Assembly: GCF_907163085.1 (NCBI RefSeq)
Contig: NZ_CAJQTX010000011.1
Span: 1-64,000, forward strand
Source: Candidatus Accumulibacter sp. ACC003
Lineage (GTDB): Bacteria; Pseudomonadota; Gammaproteobacteria; Burkholderiales; Rhodocyclaceae
DNA length: 64,000 nt
Direction of reading: 5' to 3'
How positions within the stretch are numbered: position 1 is the stretch's first letter; each line of letters starts with the position of its first letter. The translations under genes were made by a program, and so were the position numbers. Under the pieces are notes generated by a model. That model was given only the letters and a program-made list of their open reading frames with translations. It ran no database searches and was not told the DNA's origin. Below, piece after piece: positions 45,302-54,795 of this stretch.

Positions 45302-47049
45302 TTCTCCAGGCGCTCACCGACTACTACGCGCGCAAGGCCACCGATCCGCGGACCAGCCTGGCGCCCGAGGGGTTTGAAGTCAAGGCGATTCCGTTCGTTC
45401 TGGTGATCGACGCGGGCGGCCGCCTGCTGCAGTTGGCGGACCGGCGCGAGGGGGTGGGCAAGAAGAAGGAGGGTAAAGCCGAACTGGTTCCCCAGGGCGT
45501 AAAGAAGACTTCAGGCGTGGCAGCGAATCTGCTGTGGGACACCGCCGAGTACGTTCTCGGCGTCGACACGCGCGGCAAACCCGAGCGCGTTGCCGAGCAA
45601 CATCTGGCCTTCGTCCAGCGCTTTGTCGACGCTTTTGGCGGTGATCCCGAGGACGCTGGCCTTCGTGCCGTCAAGGCCTTTCTCGAAAAGCACGTGCCGT
45701 CGACCCGCGAGGAACTGTCGTCCCATCCCGCCGGCGCGGAAATCATGGAAACAAACCCCCTGCTCAGCTTCGAGTTGCATACCGACCCGGTACTCGTTTG
45801 TCAGCGGCCAGCCGTGGTCGCTGCGCTGCAGGCCGGGCAAGGCGGGCCGGGCGCGCCGGCAGACGGCATCTGCCTCGTTTCCGGTGAGGCGGATGTCATT
45901 GAACGGCTGCATCCATCGATCAAGGGCGTCTGGGGTGCGCAGACCTCGGGGGGAAATATCGTTTCCTTTAACCTCTATGCCTTCTGCTCGTACGGCAAGG
46001 CGCAGAGCTTCAACGCGCCGATCGGCAGCCGCGCCGCTTTCGCCTATACCACGGCCTTGAACCACTTGCTCGGCAAGGGCTCCCGACAACGAATCCAGGT
46101 CGGCGACGCGTCGACGGTGTTCTGGGCTGAAAAGGAAAGCGGTGCGCCATTCGAGACGGCTTTTCTGGATTTCCTCGACGCGCGCCGGGACGATCGCGAT
46201 CCCGACCGGGGAACGCAGGCGGTGGCGAGCCTCTACGCCTGCGTGCGCGACGGACGCCCGTTCACCACCGACGACCAGCAGCGCTTTCACGTGCTGGGTT
46301 TGTCGCCAAACGCCGCGCGTATCGCCGTCCGATTCTGGCACGTGGCGAGGATCCGCGAGCTGGCGACCGCCTTCCAGCGTCACTTCGATGACCTGGAAAT
46401 CGATCGGCCGGCTTACGAAGCGGCGGCGCCGCTGTCGCTGTACCGTCTTTTGAGCAGCACCGCGCTGCAGGGCAAGGCCGAGAACATCGCTCCCAAGCTC
46501 GGCGGCGACGTCATGCGCGCCATCCTCAAGGCGCTGCCCTATCCGGAAACCTTGATGCAGAGCACGCTCAGACGTATTCGCGCCGAGCGGGAAGTGAGTT
46601 TCCCGCGTGCCGCCCTGCTCAAGGCCTACCTCATTCGCAATCGCCAGGACAAGGAGGTCACCGTGTCGCTCAATCCCGAAAATATCGATTCCGGCTACCG
46701 CCTCGGACGCTTGTTCGCTGCGCTGGAGCGTGTCCAGGAACGCGCCCAGGGCAACCTCAACGCCAGCATTCGTGATCGCTACTACGGCGCTTTCTCGACG
46801 ACACCGACGACTGTCCTGCCGACCTTGATGCGCCTGAAAAACCATCACCTCGCCAAACTTCCCAACCGCGGCGAAGCCGTCAATCTGGAGAAACTGCTCG
46901 CCGAGATCGTCGACGGGCTGGCCGATGTGCCGGCGCGTCTGAGCCTGACCGAGCAGTGCCGCTTCGCCGTCGGCTACTACCACCAGCGTCAGTCGTTTTT
47001 CAATCGGGCCGAAGCTCAGGCCGCCGATCAACCCGCCACTGCTGAATAA
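45298..47049 (+). CDS. cas8c: Cas8c (Csd1), type I-C Cascade large subunit
   Basis: A 583-residue Csd1-family protein starting MILQALTDYYARKATDP. Typical features are AIPFVLVIDAGGRLLQLADR, KKTSGVAANLLWDTAEYVLG, ISFNLYAFCSYGKAQSFNAP-like NIVSFNLYAFCSYGKAQSFN, and a C-terminal FAALERVQERAQGNLNASIR DRYYGAFS-type helical region. It recognises the PAM and recruits Cas3; its C-terminus supplies the small-subunit function by internal initiation in other I-C systems. It overlaps the cas5 stop by four bases and looks intact. Confidence 0.92.
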   Translation: MILQALTDYYARKATDPRTSLAPEGFEVKAIPFVLVIDAGGRLLQLADRREGVGKKKEGKAELVPQGVKKTSGVAANLLWDTAEYVLGVDTRGKPERVAEQHLAFVQRFVDAFGGDPEDAGLRAVKAFLEKHVPSTREELSSHPAGAEIMETNPLLSFELHTDPVLVCQRPAVVAALQAGQGGPGAPADGICLVSGEADVIERLHPSIKGVWGAQTSGGNIVSFNLYAFCSYGKAQSFNAPIGSRAAFAYTTALNHLLGKGSRQRIQVGDASTVFWAEKESGAPFETAFLDFLDARRDDRDPDRGTQAVASLYACVRDGRPFTTDDQQRFHVLGLSPNAARIAVRFWHVARIRELATAFQRHFDDLEIDRPAYEAAAPLSLYRLLSSTALQGKAENIAPKLGGDVMRAILKALPYPETLMQSTLRRIRAEREVSFPRAALLKAYLIRNRQDKEVTVSLNPENIDSGYRLGRLFAALERVQERAQGNLNASIRDRYYGAFSTTPTTVLPTLMRLKNHHLAKLPNRGEAVNLEKLLAEIVDGLADVPARLSLTEQCRFAVGYYHQRQSFFNRAEAQAADQPATAE

Positions 47050-47058
47050 GGAACGACC

Positions 47059-47961
47059 ATGAGCCTCAACCACCGCTACGATTTCGTGCTGCTCTTCGAC
47101 GTCAAGGACGGCAATCCGAACGGCGATCCCGATGCCGGCAACCTGCCGCGACTTGATGCCGAAACCGGCCACGGACTGGTGACTGACGTCTGCATCAAGC
47201 GCAAGGTGCGCAACTACGTCGGCATCGTCCACGGCGAGCAGCCGCCCTACGAGATTTACGTCAAGGAAAAGGCGATCCTCAACCGGCAGCATGAGCGTGC
47301 CTACGAAGGCATCGGCAAGAAAGACCTGCTGAAGGGCGACGACAAGAAGCGCAAGGGCGGCGACGCCGTCGATGAAGCACGCCAGTGGATGTGCCGTAAT
47401 TTCTTCGACGTCCGCACCTTTGGCGCGGTGATGTCCACCGGCGTGAACTGTGGGCAGGTGCGCGGCCCCGTTCAGCTGACCTTTGCGCGCTCGGTTTCGC
47501 CGGTGGTGGCACTCGAACACTCGATCACGCGCATGGCCGTCGCGACCGAAGCCGAAGCCGAGAAGCAGAGCGGCGACAACCGCACGATGGGGCGAAAGTT
47601 CACCGTCCCTTATGGCTTGTACCGTGCCCACGGCTTTGTTTCGGCGCATCTTGCGCGGCAAACCGGCTTTGGCGAGGCCGACCTGGAACTTTTCTTCAGG
47701 TCGCTGGAAAGCATGTTCGAGGAAGATCGTTCGGCGGCTCGAGGTGAAATGGCGACACGCGGCTTGTACGTCTTCAAGCACGATTCCGAGCTCGGCAATG
47801 CGCCGGCACACGCCTTGTTCGACCGCCTGACGGTGCTACGGCAAGGCGACGAGGTGGTGCGCGCCTTCACGGCCTATTCCGTGCTCTTCGATGGCAGCGA
47901 GGTCGCGCTTGGCCAGTCTCTCTCGGTCTTGCCGGGGGTCACCTTGATCAGGCGGTGTTGA
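47059..47961 (+). CDS. cas7c: Cas7c (Csd2), type I-C Cascade backbone
   Basis: A 300-residue Csd2-family protein: [73 protein letters not shown] and [20 protein letters not shown]. Multiple copies coat the crRNA spacer. It starts nine bases after cas8c. The C-terminus ends ...GVTLIRRC, slightly different from the usual hydrophobic end but of normal length. Confidence 0.92.
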   Translation: MSLNHRYDFVLLFDVKDGNPNGDPDAGNLPRLDAETGHGLVTDVCIKRKVRNYVGIVHGEQPPYEIYVKEKAILNRQHERAYEGIGKKDLLKGDDKKRKGGDAVDEARQWMCRNFFDVRTFGAVMSTGVNCGQVRGPVQLTFARSVSPVVALEHSITRMAVATEAEAEKQSGDNRTMGRKFTVPYGLYRAHGFVSAHLARQTGFGEADLELFFRSLESMFEEDRSAARGEMATRGLYVFKHDSELGNAPAHALFDRLTVLRQGDEVVRAFTAYSVLFDGSEVALGQSLSVLPGVTLIRRC

Positions 47962-48094
47962 ACGGCAAGCCGAGCGTGTCGTCGGCGAGAAAGGTATATT
48001 GCTCGCTGATCGTATGCCGCGATGGCCGGGTGGAGATGAGAACGAGCGGCCTCACCCCGGAAATCATTCCCGGGTTTTGATAAGGAGTCAGGCC

Positions 48095-48349
48095 ATGGAC
48101 TGGCGTGAGCGTATTGTTTCCGATCCGGACACGCTGTTCGGAAAACCCCGCATCAAGGGCACACGCATCGGCGTGGCACTCGTTCTTGATCTGCTGGCGT
48201 CCGGTTGGAGCGAGGTCCAGATACTCGAAATCTATCCGCACCTGCAGGCGGAAGATCTGCAGGCGGTGTTTGCCTTCGTTCGCGATTGCCTGCAAGACGA
48301 GACCTACATCATGCGCGCGGCGATTCACCCACCCGGGATCGTAGCGTGA
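48095..48349 (+). CDS. DUF433 antitoxin inside the cas operon
   Basis: An 84-residue DUF433 protein: WRERIVSDPDTLFGKPRIKG, TRIGVALVLDLLASGWSEVQ, ILEIYPHLQAEDLQAVFAFV. DUF433 is a winged-helix DNA-binding antitoxin family (VapB-like) normally paired with DUF5615 toxins. A TAAGGAG site lies about nine bases upstream of the 48095 ATG. Its stop overlaps the toxin GTG (GTGA). A 133-base gap after cas7 may hold its own promoter. Position between cas7 and cas4 is unusual. Confidence 0.88.
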   Translation: MDWRERIVSDPDTLFGKPRIKGTRIGVALVLDLLASGWSEVQILEIYPHLQAEDLQAVFAFVRDCLQDETYIMRAAIHPPGIVA

Positions 48350-48717
48350 CGCGAAGCGTTCTGGCCGACGAGAACTTCCCCTTGCCGGCGGTCAACAGCA
48401 TTGGCGCCGCTGGCTATGATGTGCTGGCGGTAGCGCGTAGCAGCCCGGGCATCAACGATCGAGCGGTGCTTGATCTTGCACGCCGCGAAGGCCGCTGCCT
48501 GTTGACCTTCGACGCCGATTCTGGCGACCTGGTCTTCTTTCAGGGCGTGCCTCCGCCGCCGGCCATTCTCGTCTTCCGAATTCAGCCGATCGTCATCGCG
48601 GACGTAGTGGCCGCCGCCTTGCGTGTCCTGGCCGAGGTGCCGGACGGTTCTCTGGCGGTCATTACGCGCGCTGAAATTCGCTTGCGGCCGCTGTCGGCAG
48701 TTGGCGCCGGTGGCTGA
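48346..48717 (+). CDS. DUF5615 PIN-like toxin inside the cas operon
   Basis: A 123-residue PIN-like nuclease: SVLADENFPLPAVNSIGAAG (acidic DEN), DVLAVARSSPGINDRAVLDL, LARREGRCLLTFDADSGDLV (TFDAD acidic cluster). DUF5615 proteins are predicted RNases partnered with DUF433. GTG at 48346 overlaps the antitoxin stop. Its own stop overlaps the GTG start of cas4 at 48710 by eight bases, so toxin and cas4 may be translationally coupled. Confidence 0.85.
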   Translation: MTRSVLADENFPLPAVNSIGAAGYDVLAVARSSPGINDRAVLDLARREGRCLLTFDADSGDLVFFQGVPPPPAILVFRIQPIVIADVVAAALRVLAEVPDGSLAVITRAEIRLRPLSAVGAGG

Positions 48718-49043
48718 CTACGCCGAGCCGATTCCAGTGTCGGCCATTCAGCACTGGTGTTACTGCCCGCGCCAATGCCTGCTGATCCACGCCGAGCAGG
48801 CATTCGCCGAGAACGTGCATACCATGCGCGGGCAGGCGGTGCATGCGCGTGTCGATCAGGTGGGCATGGAAACGCGGGCAGGAGTTCGCGTCGCGCGCGC
48901 GGTGCCGCTGTGGTGCGACCGGCTTGGCCTGATCGGTAAGGCCGACGTCGTCGAGTTTCTCGCCGACGGAACGCCTTACCCCGTCGAGTACAAGCATGGG
49001 CGCAAGGGCAAGGCGGCGAAAGGCGTGCATGACCACCTCCAAC
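48710..49043 (+). pseudogene. cas4: cas4, 5' part cut by an IS91-like element
   Basis: The first 111 codons of Cas4: VSAIQHWCYCPRQCLLIHAE (first cluster Cys and CPRQ), then the nuclease motifs LIGKADVVEFLADG (Asp) and PYPVEYKHGRKG (Glu-x-Lys). It breaks at GVHDHLQ. Joining at the repeated tccaac with 52211-52510 gives a complete Cas4 of about 210 residues. Cas4 trims prespacers and selects PAM-adjacent ends, so spacer acquisition should be impaired. The start is a GTG overlapping the toxin gene. Confidence 0.88.
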
Positions 49044-50521
49044 GAATAAGGATAGATCGTGCGAAGCCACGATCTGATCCGTTTGTTGGACGAGCCCGGG
49101 CCGGAGCGCTGGGCGCGCCCTCTGCAAATATCTTTTTTGGATTTACCCCGCAGGCATGAATGCCGAAGGGCGGGGAGCGGGCCGTCGCCGCGCGCTGCGG
49201 CACCGTCAGCGAAGATCGCGCAAATCCGGCCGTTTTGGCGTCCCGGCCACTGAACTCCGGGCGACCCCGTCACTCAGCTTGGGGAAACTGAAGTCCCAAA
49301 GGCGGCCGGACAGCGCTGTGAAGGCGGCTTACACGATCAGGCAGCGATCGCCACGAGCGGTGGAGCAGCGACGAAGGCGGGCGATGTTGATCGAATACGC
49401 GTCCGGACAATTGACATCACGGAGCCACAGCACGGGCAAAGCATCGCTGGCCGCTCCTTGCGCGGCGGCGTGAAGCGGCTGGGATCGAACTTCAGCAAGC
49501 GGTGCAGCAAACTGATCAGGCGCTTGCAGTTGGCGTGCAGGAAGCCGAAATTGCGGGCGCGGCGAAAGCCCTTGGGTAGCACGTGCTGGAGGATCAGCCA
49601 GAGGAAATCGGCGCCGGCTAGCGAGCGCTTTTCCGACTTGCCGGTTTGTGCGTTGCGGTAGCGGAAGCTCACCCGCCCATCCTTACAAGCGAGGATGTCC
49701 TGTTCACGGATGACGCCGCGGTAGAGGTAACGACCGAGGTAGATCAGGGCCTTCTCGCCGCTGCCCACCGATTTGCAGTGCAACGAATAAGGATAGATCG
49801 TGCGAAGCCACGATCTGATCCGTTTGTTGGACGAGCCCGGGCCGGAGCGCTGGGCGCGCCCTCTGCAAATATCTTTTTTGGATTTACCCCGCAGGCATGA
49901 ATGCCGAAGGGCGGGGAGCGGGCCGTCGCCGCGCGCTGCGGCACCGTCAGCGAAGATCGCGCAAATCCGGCCGTTTTGGCGTCCCGGCCACTGAACTCCG
50001 GGCGACCCCGTCACTCAGCTTGGGGAAACTGAAGTCCCAAAGGCGGCCGGACAGCGCTGTGAAGGCGGCTTACACGATCAGGCAGCGATCGCGACGAGCG
50101 GTGGAGCAGCGACGAAGGCGGGCGATGTTGATCGAATACGCGTCCGGACAATTGACATCACGGAGCCACAGCACGGGCAAAGCATCGCTGGCCGCTCCTT
50201 GCGCGGCGGCGTGAAGCGGCTGGGATCGAACTTCAGCAAGCGGTGCAGCAAACTGATCAGGCGCTTGCAGTTGGCGTGCAGGAAGCCGAAATTGCGGGCG
50301 CGGCGAAAGCCCTTGGGTAGCACGTGCTGGAGGATCAGCCAGAGGAAATCGGCGCCGGCTAGCGAGCGCTTTTCCGACTTGCCGGTTTGTGCGTTGCGGT
50401 AGCGGAAGCTCACCCGCCCATCCTTACAAGCGAGGATGTCCTGTTCACGGATGACGCCGCGGTAGAGGTAACGACCGAGGTAGATCAGGGCCTTCTCGCC
50501 GCTGCCCACCGATTTGCAGTG
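49041..50521. repeat. 741-bp tandem duplication of the IS91-like end
   Basis: 49041-49780 is repeated at 49782-50521 with a constant 741-base offset and at least one mismatch (gatcgccacg against gatcgcgacg). Copy A is bounded on its inner side by gatttgcagtg followed by caac. It contains the 3' third of the transposase gene and the terminal region. Confidence 0.9.
49337..49780 (-). pseudogene. Truncated IS91 transposase 3' fragment (duplicate)
   Basis: It encodes the last 147 or so residues of the transposase (HCKSVGSGEKALIYLGRYLY, RGVIREQDILACKDGRVSFR, ending FVAAPPLVAIAA). It has no start and is preceded by a copy of the element end. One residue differs from the complete copy only outside the shared coding part or by a single substitution. 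Confidence 0.8.
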
Positions 50522-51208
50522 CGCTACCCATTCCCGCGGATAGGACGCCGGCAGGCAAATGCCGGCCGCCTCGATCGCCGCCAGCATTTTGGCCCGGAAG
50601 ACCTTGGCCATCGCCTTCTCGTTGAACAGGTAGGTGCCGTTCTTGCCGCGCCGCTTGCGTCGCCAGCGCTGCTTCGCGGCATCGATCGCTGCCGCGGGGA
50701 CGACGAGATGGACATGCGGGTGGAAGTCGAGCCGACGCGAGTGCGTGTGCAGGACCGCGATGGCGCCGGGCGTGCCCTGCAACTGCCGGTCGTTCTGACT
50801 GAAGCGGTGCACCGTTTCCCAGGCACAGCGCATCAAGCCATCGAAGACGACGTCGGCGTGCGCCGCAGCGAGCCCGCGCAATTCGGCCGGCAGCGTGAAG
50901 GTCAGCAGAAAGTAGTCGGCCGGGACGAGGCGCTCTATCTGACGTTCCAGCCATTGCTGGCTCTCGTGGTGCTGGCAGTGCGGGCAAAGGCGATGGCCGC
51001 AGGAATGCGGAACGAGTTTTTGCTGATCGCAGCCTTCGCACTGGAGCTGCATCATCGGGCTGGCCGGGCCGCGGCAATCGCGCATCGCCGAGAGTGCCCG
51101 AAGCTGATCGAAGCTCAGGCGGTGGCGAAATTGCGTCATGAAGTCCGCTTCGAATTCGGCAATGACAGAGCCGAGGCGGATCATCGCGGCGTCCCCTTGC
51201 TCAGGCAA
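50078..51208 (-). CDS. tnpA: IS91 family (HUH) transposase
   Basis: A 376-residue transposase. The N-terminal zinc-binding region is CEGCDQQKLVPHSCGHRLCP, then HCQHHESQQWLERQ. The HUH nuclease motif is RRLDFHPHVHLVVPAAAIDA, and the catalytic Tyr region is KALIYLGRYLYRGVIREQDI. It follows the recombinase gene with overlapping ends (51181-51208). An internal ATG at 51184 (MIRLGSVIAEFE) is a plausible start. It drives single-strand, rolling-circle-like transposition. Confidence 0.88.
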   Translation of the reverse strand: MPEQGDAAMIRLGSVIAEFEADFMTQFRHRLSFDQLRALSAMRDCRGPASPMMQLQCEGCDQQKLVPHSCGHRLCPHCQHHESQQWLERQIERLVPADYFLLTFTLPAELRGLAAAHADVVFDGLMRCAWETVHRFSQNDRQLQGTPGAIAVLHTHSRRLDFHPHVHLVVPAAAIDAAKQRWRRKRRGKNGTYLFNEKAMAKVFRAKMLAAIEAAGICLPASYPREWVAHCKSVGSGEKALIYLGRYLYRGVIREQDILACKDGRVSFRYRNAQTGKSEKRSLAGADFLWLILQHVLPKGFRRARNFGFLHANCKRLISLLHRLLKFDPSRFTPPRKERPAMLCPCCGSVMSIVRTRIRSTSPAFVAAPPLVAIAA

Positions 51209-52115
51209 AAGCGGTCCATCAGCGCGTTGATGCGGTCGATGGCGTGATGCCGGGTTTGATCCGTCAGATGGGTGTAGCGAACCGTCGTGAGAATCGACTG
51301 ATGGCCGAGAATGCTCTGCACCTCGGTGAGCTCGACGCCCGCCTCGATCAGGTGCGTGGCATAGGCGTGACGCAAACTGTGCGGCGAAATGTTTTTTTTA
51401 GCCCGCAGGATTCGACCACCGCCCGCAGTGCCTTCTGAACGCCGCTGCGATTGAGCGGTGTCCTGGCGCTGCTCGCACCTGGCAAGCCGCCGCGGCGATT
51501 GGGAAACAGCAGAACGGGATTACGGTGGCGCTGCCAGAAACAACGCAGGAGTCGGTAGGTGGCCGTCGGCAGCGGCACCAGGCGATCCTTGTTGCCCTTG
51601 GCATCGCGGATATGCACCCGCCCGCGCGCGCCGTCGATGTCGGCGACCGTCAGCCGTAAACCTTCGCCCAGGCGCAGGCCGAGACTGTAGAGGGTGAAGA
51701 AGAAGACCCGGTAACTGAGCACCTGCGTGGCCAGGAAAATCCGCTCGGTCTCCTCGACCGTGACGATGTCCGGCAGGCGCTGTGAACGCGGCGGCTTGAT
51801 CAGACCGGGCGCCACCCAGGGTTTCTTCAGCACGTGCTCGTAGTAAAACTTGAGCCCGTACAGATCGAGCTTGAGCGAACTCCAGGAGTGCGTCTCACGC
51901 AGGTCGGCGAAGTAATCCAACAGGTCGGCCTCGCTCAGATCGTCGATCTGATGAGCGAAGTAATCTCCCACCCGGCGGACGGCGCGCGAATACGCGTCGA
52001 TCGTCTTCGGCTGCAAGCCCTTGAGCTTCAGGTGCTTCTGGTGCAGCTCGTAGTTCGTGTCAAAAATCGTCGTTGCGACAGCGGACATCTCTTCCATCTT
52101 GCGGTAACCTCGCAT
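51181..52115 (-). CDS. Tyrosine recombinase split by a shift at an A8 tract
   Basis: The first frame (52115-51348) holds the SAM-like N-terminal domain and the first catalytic Arg (FFTLYSLGLRLGEGLRLTVA). At an eight-A run (51391-51398 on the plus strand as T8) a -1 change is needed to read on as NISPHSLRHAYATHLIEAGV, then ILGHQSILTTVRYTHLTDQT, which carries the HxLRH, GH and Tyr residues. Without the shift the product ends RTVCVTPMPRT and lacks the catalytic Tyr. Joined length is about 311 residues, normal for the family. It could be programmed -1 frameshifting or slippage, or a homopolymer error. Confidence 0.8.
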
Positions 52116-52207
52116 TCGTCATGAACGTCCCTCGGATGAGGGGCGAGGTCACATCTTGAGTCAACGCGACGACAGCACCGGGGTTTCCTCCGCGTAGCGG
52201 CTTCGTC

Positions 52208-52510
52208 CAACTAGCCGCGCAAGCGCTCTGTCTCGAAGAGATGACCGGCCGGGACGTCGCCGTTGGCGCCATCTATCACGCCACCTCGCATCGCCGCCGC
52301 GAGGTGGCCATCGACGATGGCCTGCGCGCGCAGGTCGAGGAAACGGTCGCCGCAATCCGGCAGGCGCTGGCCGCCGGTCAGTTGCCGGCACCGGCCAACG
52401 ACGAACGCTGCCGCGAATGCTCGCTGATCGATCTTTGCCAACCGGCACCGCTGGCGGCGCTGGCGCGTCAGCAAGAACTCGCCGCGCAGCTCTTTGTGGC
52501 CGACGATTGA
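52208..52510 (+). pseudogene. cas4: cas4, 3' part after the insertion
   Basis: It continues Cas4 in frame: QLAAQALCLEEMTGRDVAVG, AIYHATSHRRREVAIDDGLR, and the three C-terminal cluster cysteines in ERCRECSLIDLCQPAPL. The stop lies two bases before the cas1 ATG. Together with 48710-49042 it accounts for all four iron-sulfur cysteines. Confidence 0.88.
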
Positions 52511-52512
52511 CG

Positions 52513-53544
52513 ATGCAGACGCTGCTCAACACGCTCTACGTCAGCACGCAGATGGCCTACCTGCATCTCGACAACGATACGCTGCGCGTCGAGGTGGAAA
52601 GGCAAACAAGGCTACGCGTGCCGTTGCATCATCTCGGTGGCGTCGTTCTTTTCGGCAACGTGCTGGTTTCTCCGGCGCTCATTCATCGCCTGGCCGACGA
52701 GGGCAAGAGCCTGGTGCTGCTCACCGAGAACGGCCGCTTCAAGGCGCGGATGGAAGGGCCGGTTTCGGGAAACATCCTGCTTCGCCAGGCGCAGCATGCC
52801 TGCGCCGCGGATCAGGCTTTTACGCTGACGATCGCGCGCGCCTTCGTCGCCGGCAAGATAAGGAACGCGCGGCAAGTCCTCCTGCGTGCTGCGCGCGAGG
52901 CCAAAGACGAAGGCGATCGGGCGCATCTGACCCGGCGCGCCGACGACCTGGCGGCTGCGCTGCGCACGCTGCCGGCGGCCGGCGACCTCGACACCGTGCG
53001 CGGCGTCGAAGGCGAGGCGGCGCGCCAGTATTTTGCCGGCCTGAACCTGGTGCTTCGTCCCGAGTCGCGGGCGGTTTTCGCCATGGACGGTCGCAGTCGC
53101 CGGCCGCCGCGCGACCGGATAAACGCCTTGCTGTCTTTCCTGTATGCGATGTTGATGAACGACTGCCGCTCGGCCGTCGAGGCCGTCGGGCTCGATCCTC
53201 AATTGGGTTTCCTGCATGCCGTCCGGCCCGGACGTGCCGCTTTGGCGCTCGATCTGATGGAGGAGTTCAGGGCCCAGGCCGATCGCCTGGCGTTGACGCT
53301 GATCAACCGTGGCCAGCTGCAGGCTGGCGATTTCACCGAACACGAAGGCGGTGCGGTGACGCTCGCCGACGCGGGACGCAAGACGGTGATCGTCGCCTGG
53401 CAAGAAAAGAAGCGCGAAGAGCTGGCGCACCCCTTGCTGCAGCAAGCGGTGGCGATCGGCCTGCTGCCGCTTCTCCAGGCGCGCTTTCTGGCACGCACCG
53501 TGCGTCGTGAAATGGCGAGCTATCTACCCTTTCTATCGAGGTGA
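52513..53544 (+). CDS. cas1: Cas1 integrase, type I-C
   Basis: A 343-residue Cas1: [40 protein letters not shown], then the active-site region with [40 protein letters not shown] (His) and [14 protein letters not shown] (Asp/Glu). It integrates new spacers with Cas2. The ATG at 52513 is two bases past the cas4 stop; the longer frame overlaps cas4. It looks intact, though its downstream leader is interrupted. Confidence 0.93.
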   Translation: MQTLLNTLYVSTQMAYLHLDNDTLRVEVERQTRLRVPLHHLGGVVLFGNVLVSPALIHRLADEGKSLVLLTENGRFKARMEGPVSGNILLRQAQHACAADQAFTLTIARAFVAGKIRNARQVLLRAAREAKDEGDRAHLTRRADDLAAALRTLPAAGDLDTVRGVEGEAARQYFAGLNLVLRPESRAVFAMDGRSRRPPRDRINALLSFLYAMLMNDCRSAVEAVGLDPQLGFLHAVRPGRAALALDLMEEFRAQADRLALTLINRGQLQAGDFTEHEGGAVTLADAGRKTVIVAWQEKKREELAHPLLQQAVAIGLLPLLQARFLARTVRREMASYLPFLSR

Positions 53545-53549
53545 ATCGT

Positions 53550-53840
53550 ATGTTGGTGATCGTCTGCTACGACGTCAGTACCGAGACCCGCGCCGGCCGT
53601 CGCCGCCTGCGGCGAGTCGCCAAGGTCTGCGAGAGTATCGGCCAGCGCGTTCAGAAGTCGGTCTTCGAATGCCGGGTCGACCGCCTGCAGCTCGAAGAGC
53701 TGGAGCGCCGCTTACTGGCTGAAATCGTCGTCGACGAGGATTGCCTGCGCGTCTATCGGCTCGCCGAAACGCGCGCTTGCGAAGTTCGCGAGTACGGTCG
53801 TTTTCGTGCCCTCGACTACGATGCGCCGCTGCTGGTGTAG
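53550..53840 (+). CDS. cas2: Cas2, type I-C
   Basis: A 96-residue Cas2 of ferredoxin-like fold: [20 protein letters not shown] (catalytic-site Asp), [20 protein letters not shown], then [23 protein letters not shown] at 53541 overlaps the cas1 stop (GTGA), but ATG at 53550 gives the canonical N-terminus. It forms the bridge of the Cas1-Cas2 integration complex. Confidence 0.92.
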   Translation: MLVIVCYDVSTETRAGRRRLRRVAKVCESIGQRVQKSVFECRVDRLQLEELERRLLAEIVVDEDCLRVYRLAETRACEVREYGRFRALDYDAPLLV

Positions 53841-53888
53841 TCTGCCCCGCAGCCATGCGCGGACCCCCAGCGACCAGAAAAACGCGGG
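53841..53888 (+). promoter_or_regulatory. CRISPR leader, proximal part
   Basis: The 48 bases between the cas2 stop and the IS66-type insertion. The leader continues at 56605-56756 on the other side of the element; the two parts total roughly 190 bases after removing the duplicated aacgcggg. Confidence 0.55.
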
Positions 53889-53937
53889 GTAAGTATTCGG
53901 CCAACCCGTAGCGCGCCAGCGCCATTGCCGAGGCGGG

Positions 53938-54795
53938 TTAGCGGCAGAGGACTGATCGGAAGGATCGGTGAAGGGGATAGAGCCAGATATCCTTGATCGG
54001 GAGGATCGACTTGCGGGTGGGGCACTTCTTGCCTCGGCCGGCGGTTTGGCCGACCTTGATCCAGTTGGCGGCCTGGTAGCAGGTGCCGCGATGGCGGGGC
54101 GTCTCGACGAAGGTTTCGAGTAGTACGGGGCGGTAGCCGTAGCGCGCCAGCCAGTCCTTGGGCAATTGCCGCTGCATAAGCGAGAGGATCTTGGAGGCCA
54201 GGCCCTTGCACTGGATCCAGGGCAGGATCAGAAAGCGGGCATTGTTCACCACCAGTTGCAGGTTCCTTTGTCGCTGCTCATCGTGCCAACCGATGAATTG
54301 CTCGCGCGCGGCGAGTTTCCAGGCGCTGGCGCCGAAGCTGAGCAAGGCGACCAGGGTCTCGCCGGCGAAGACGAAGTAGCGGCTCTGACTGCCCGCCATG
54401 GGCGTGTGGCCGAGATAGTGGTAGCGGGCGATGTACTCGTTCCACAGACGCGAGTTCGCCGAACCGACGACCTGATGCAGACGCAGCGGCGGCAGTTCAT
54501 GCACCGGCTGGGTGAGCAACGGTTGTGGATCGGTGGCGTGAGTAGGCAGATACTCGGGTTGGCGAGGAGCGGCCCGTCGTGCCGCCGGCAGGGTGAGCAG
54601 GCCGTCGGCCTGCATACGCAGCATGGCCACCCGGCAGGTCATATCCTTCAGCTCGCCATTGGGCTTACGCCAGTCGAAGAGCTCACACACCTGGCGCGAC
54701 AGTTGCGCGCGGCTGCTGCCAGGATGGGCTTCGATCAGGCGGCAGAGGGCCTGCAGTTCGTCGTCGGTAAAGTGACGCCCGCAATAAGGCTTCAC
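53938..54795 (-). CDS. DruA-like DUF4338 protein in IS66-type copy 2
   Basis: The same 285-residue sequence as the copy at 40387-41244, with the same GTGA overlap to the transposase gene. Conserved blocks include YHYLGHTPMAGSQSRYFV, REQFIGWHDEQRQRNLQLVV, LLETFVETPRHRGTCYQAAN and PIKDIWLYPL. No difference was noticed, so the two copies are recent duplicates and the gene is under the same selection as the transposase, or too young to have diverged. Confidence 0.85.
   Translation of the reverse strand: MKPYCGRHFTDDELQALCRLIEAHPGSSRAQLSRQVCELFDWRKPNGELKDMTCRVAMLRMQADGLLTLPAARRAAPRQPEYLPTHATDPQPLLTQPVHELPPLRLHQVVGSANSRLWNEYIARYHYLGHTPMAGSQSRYFVFAGETLVALLSFGASAWKLAAREQFIGWHDEQRQRNLQLVVNNARFLILPWIQCKGLASKILSLMQRQLPKDWLARYGYRPVLLETFVETPRHRGTCYQAANWIKVGQTAGRGKKCPTRKSILPIKDIWLYPLHRSFRSVLCR

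Larger units (their letters stand above)
49044..52211 (-). mobile_element. IS91-like element with tyrosine recombinase inserted in cas4
   Basis: The insertion is bounded by the direct repeat tccaac (49038-49043 and 52206-52211); removing it and one repeat restores cas4 in frame. In the element's own orientation (minus strand) it carries a tyrosine recombinase gene, an HUH-type IS91 transposase gene, then its terminal region. The last 740 bp are present twice in tandem. The end ccttattc abuts gttg both at the cas4 junction and inside the duplication, as expected for the target-adjacent end of an IS91-like rolling-circle element. Confidence 0.8.

Noticed and set aside
45511-47811. A 766-codon open frame antisense to cas8c and cas7
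   Set aside because: It is low-complexity His/Arg/Val-rich with no family motif, and the plus-strand frames are clear Cas proteins.
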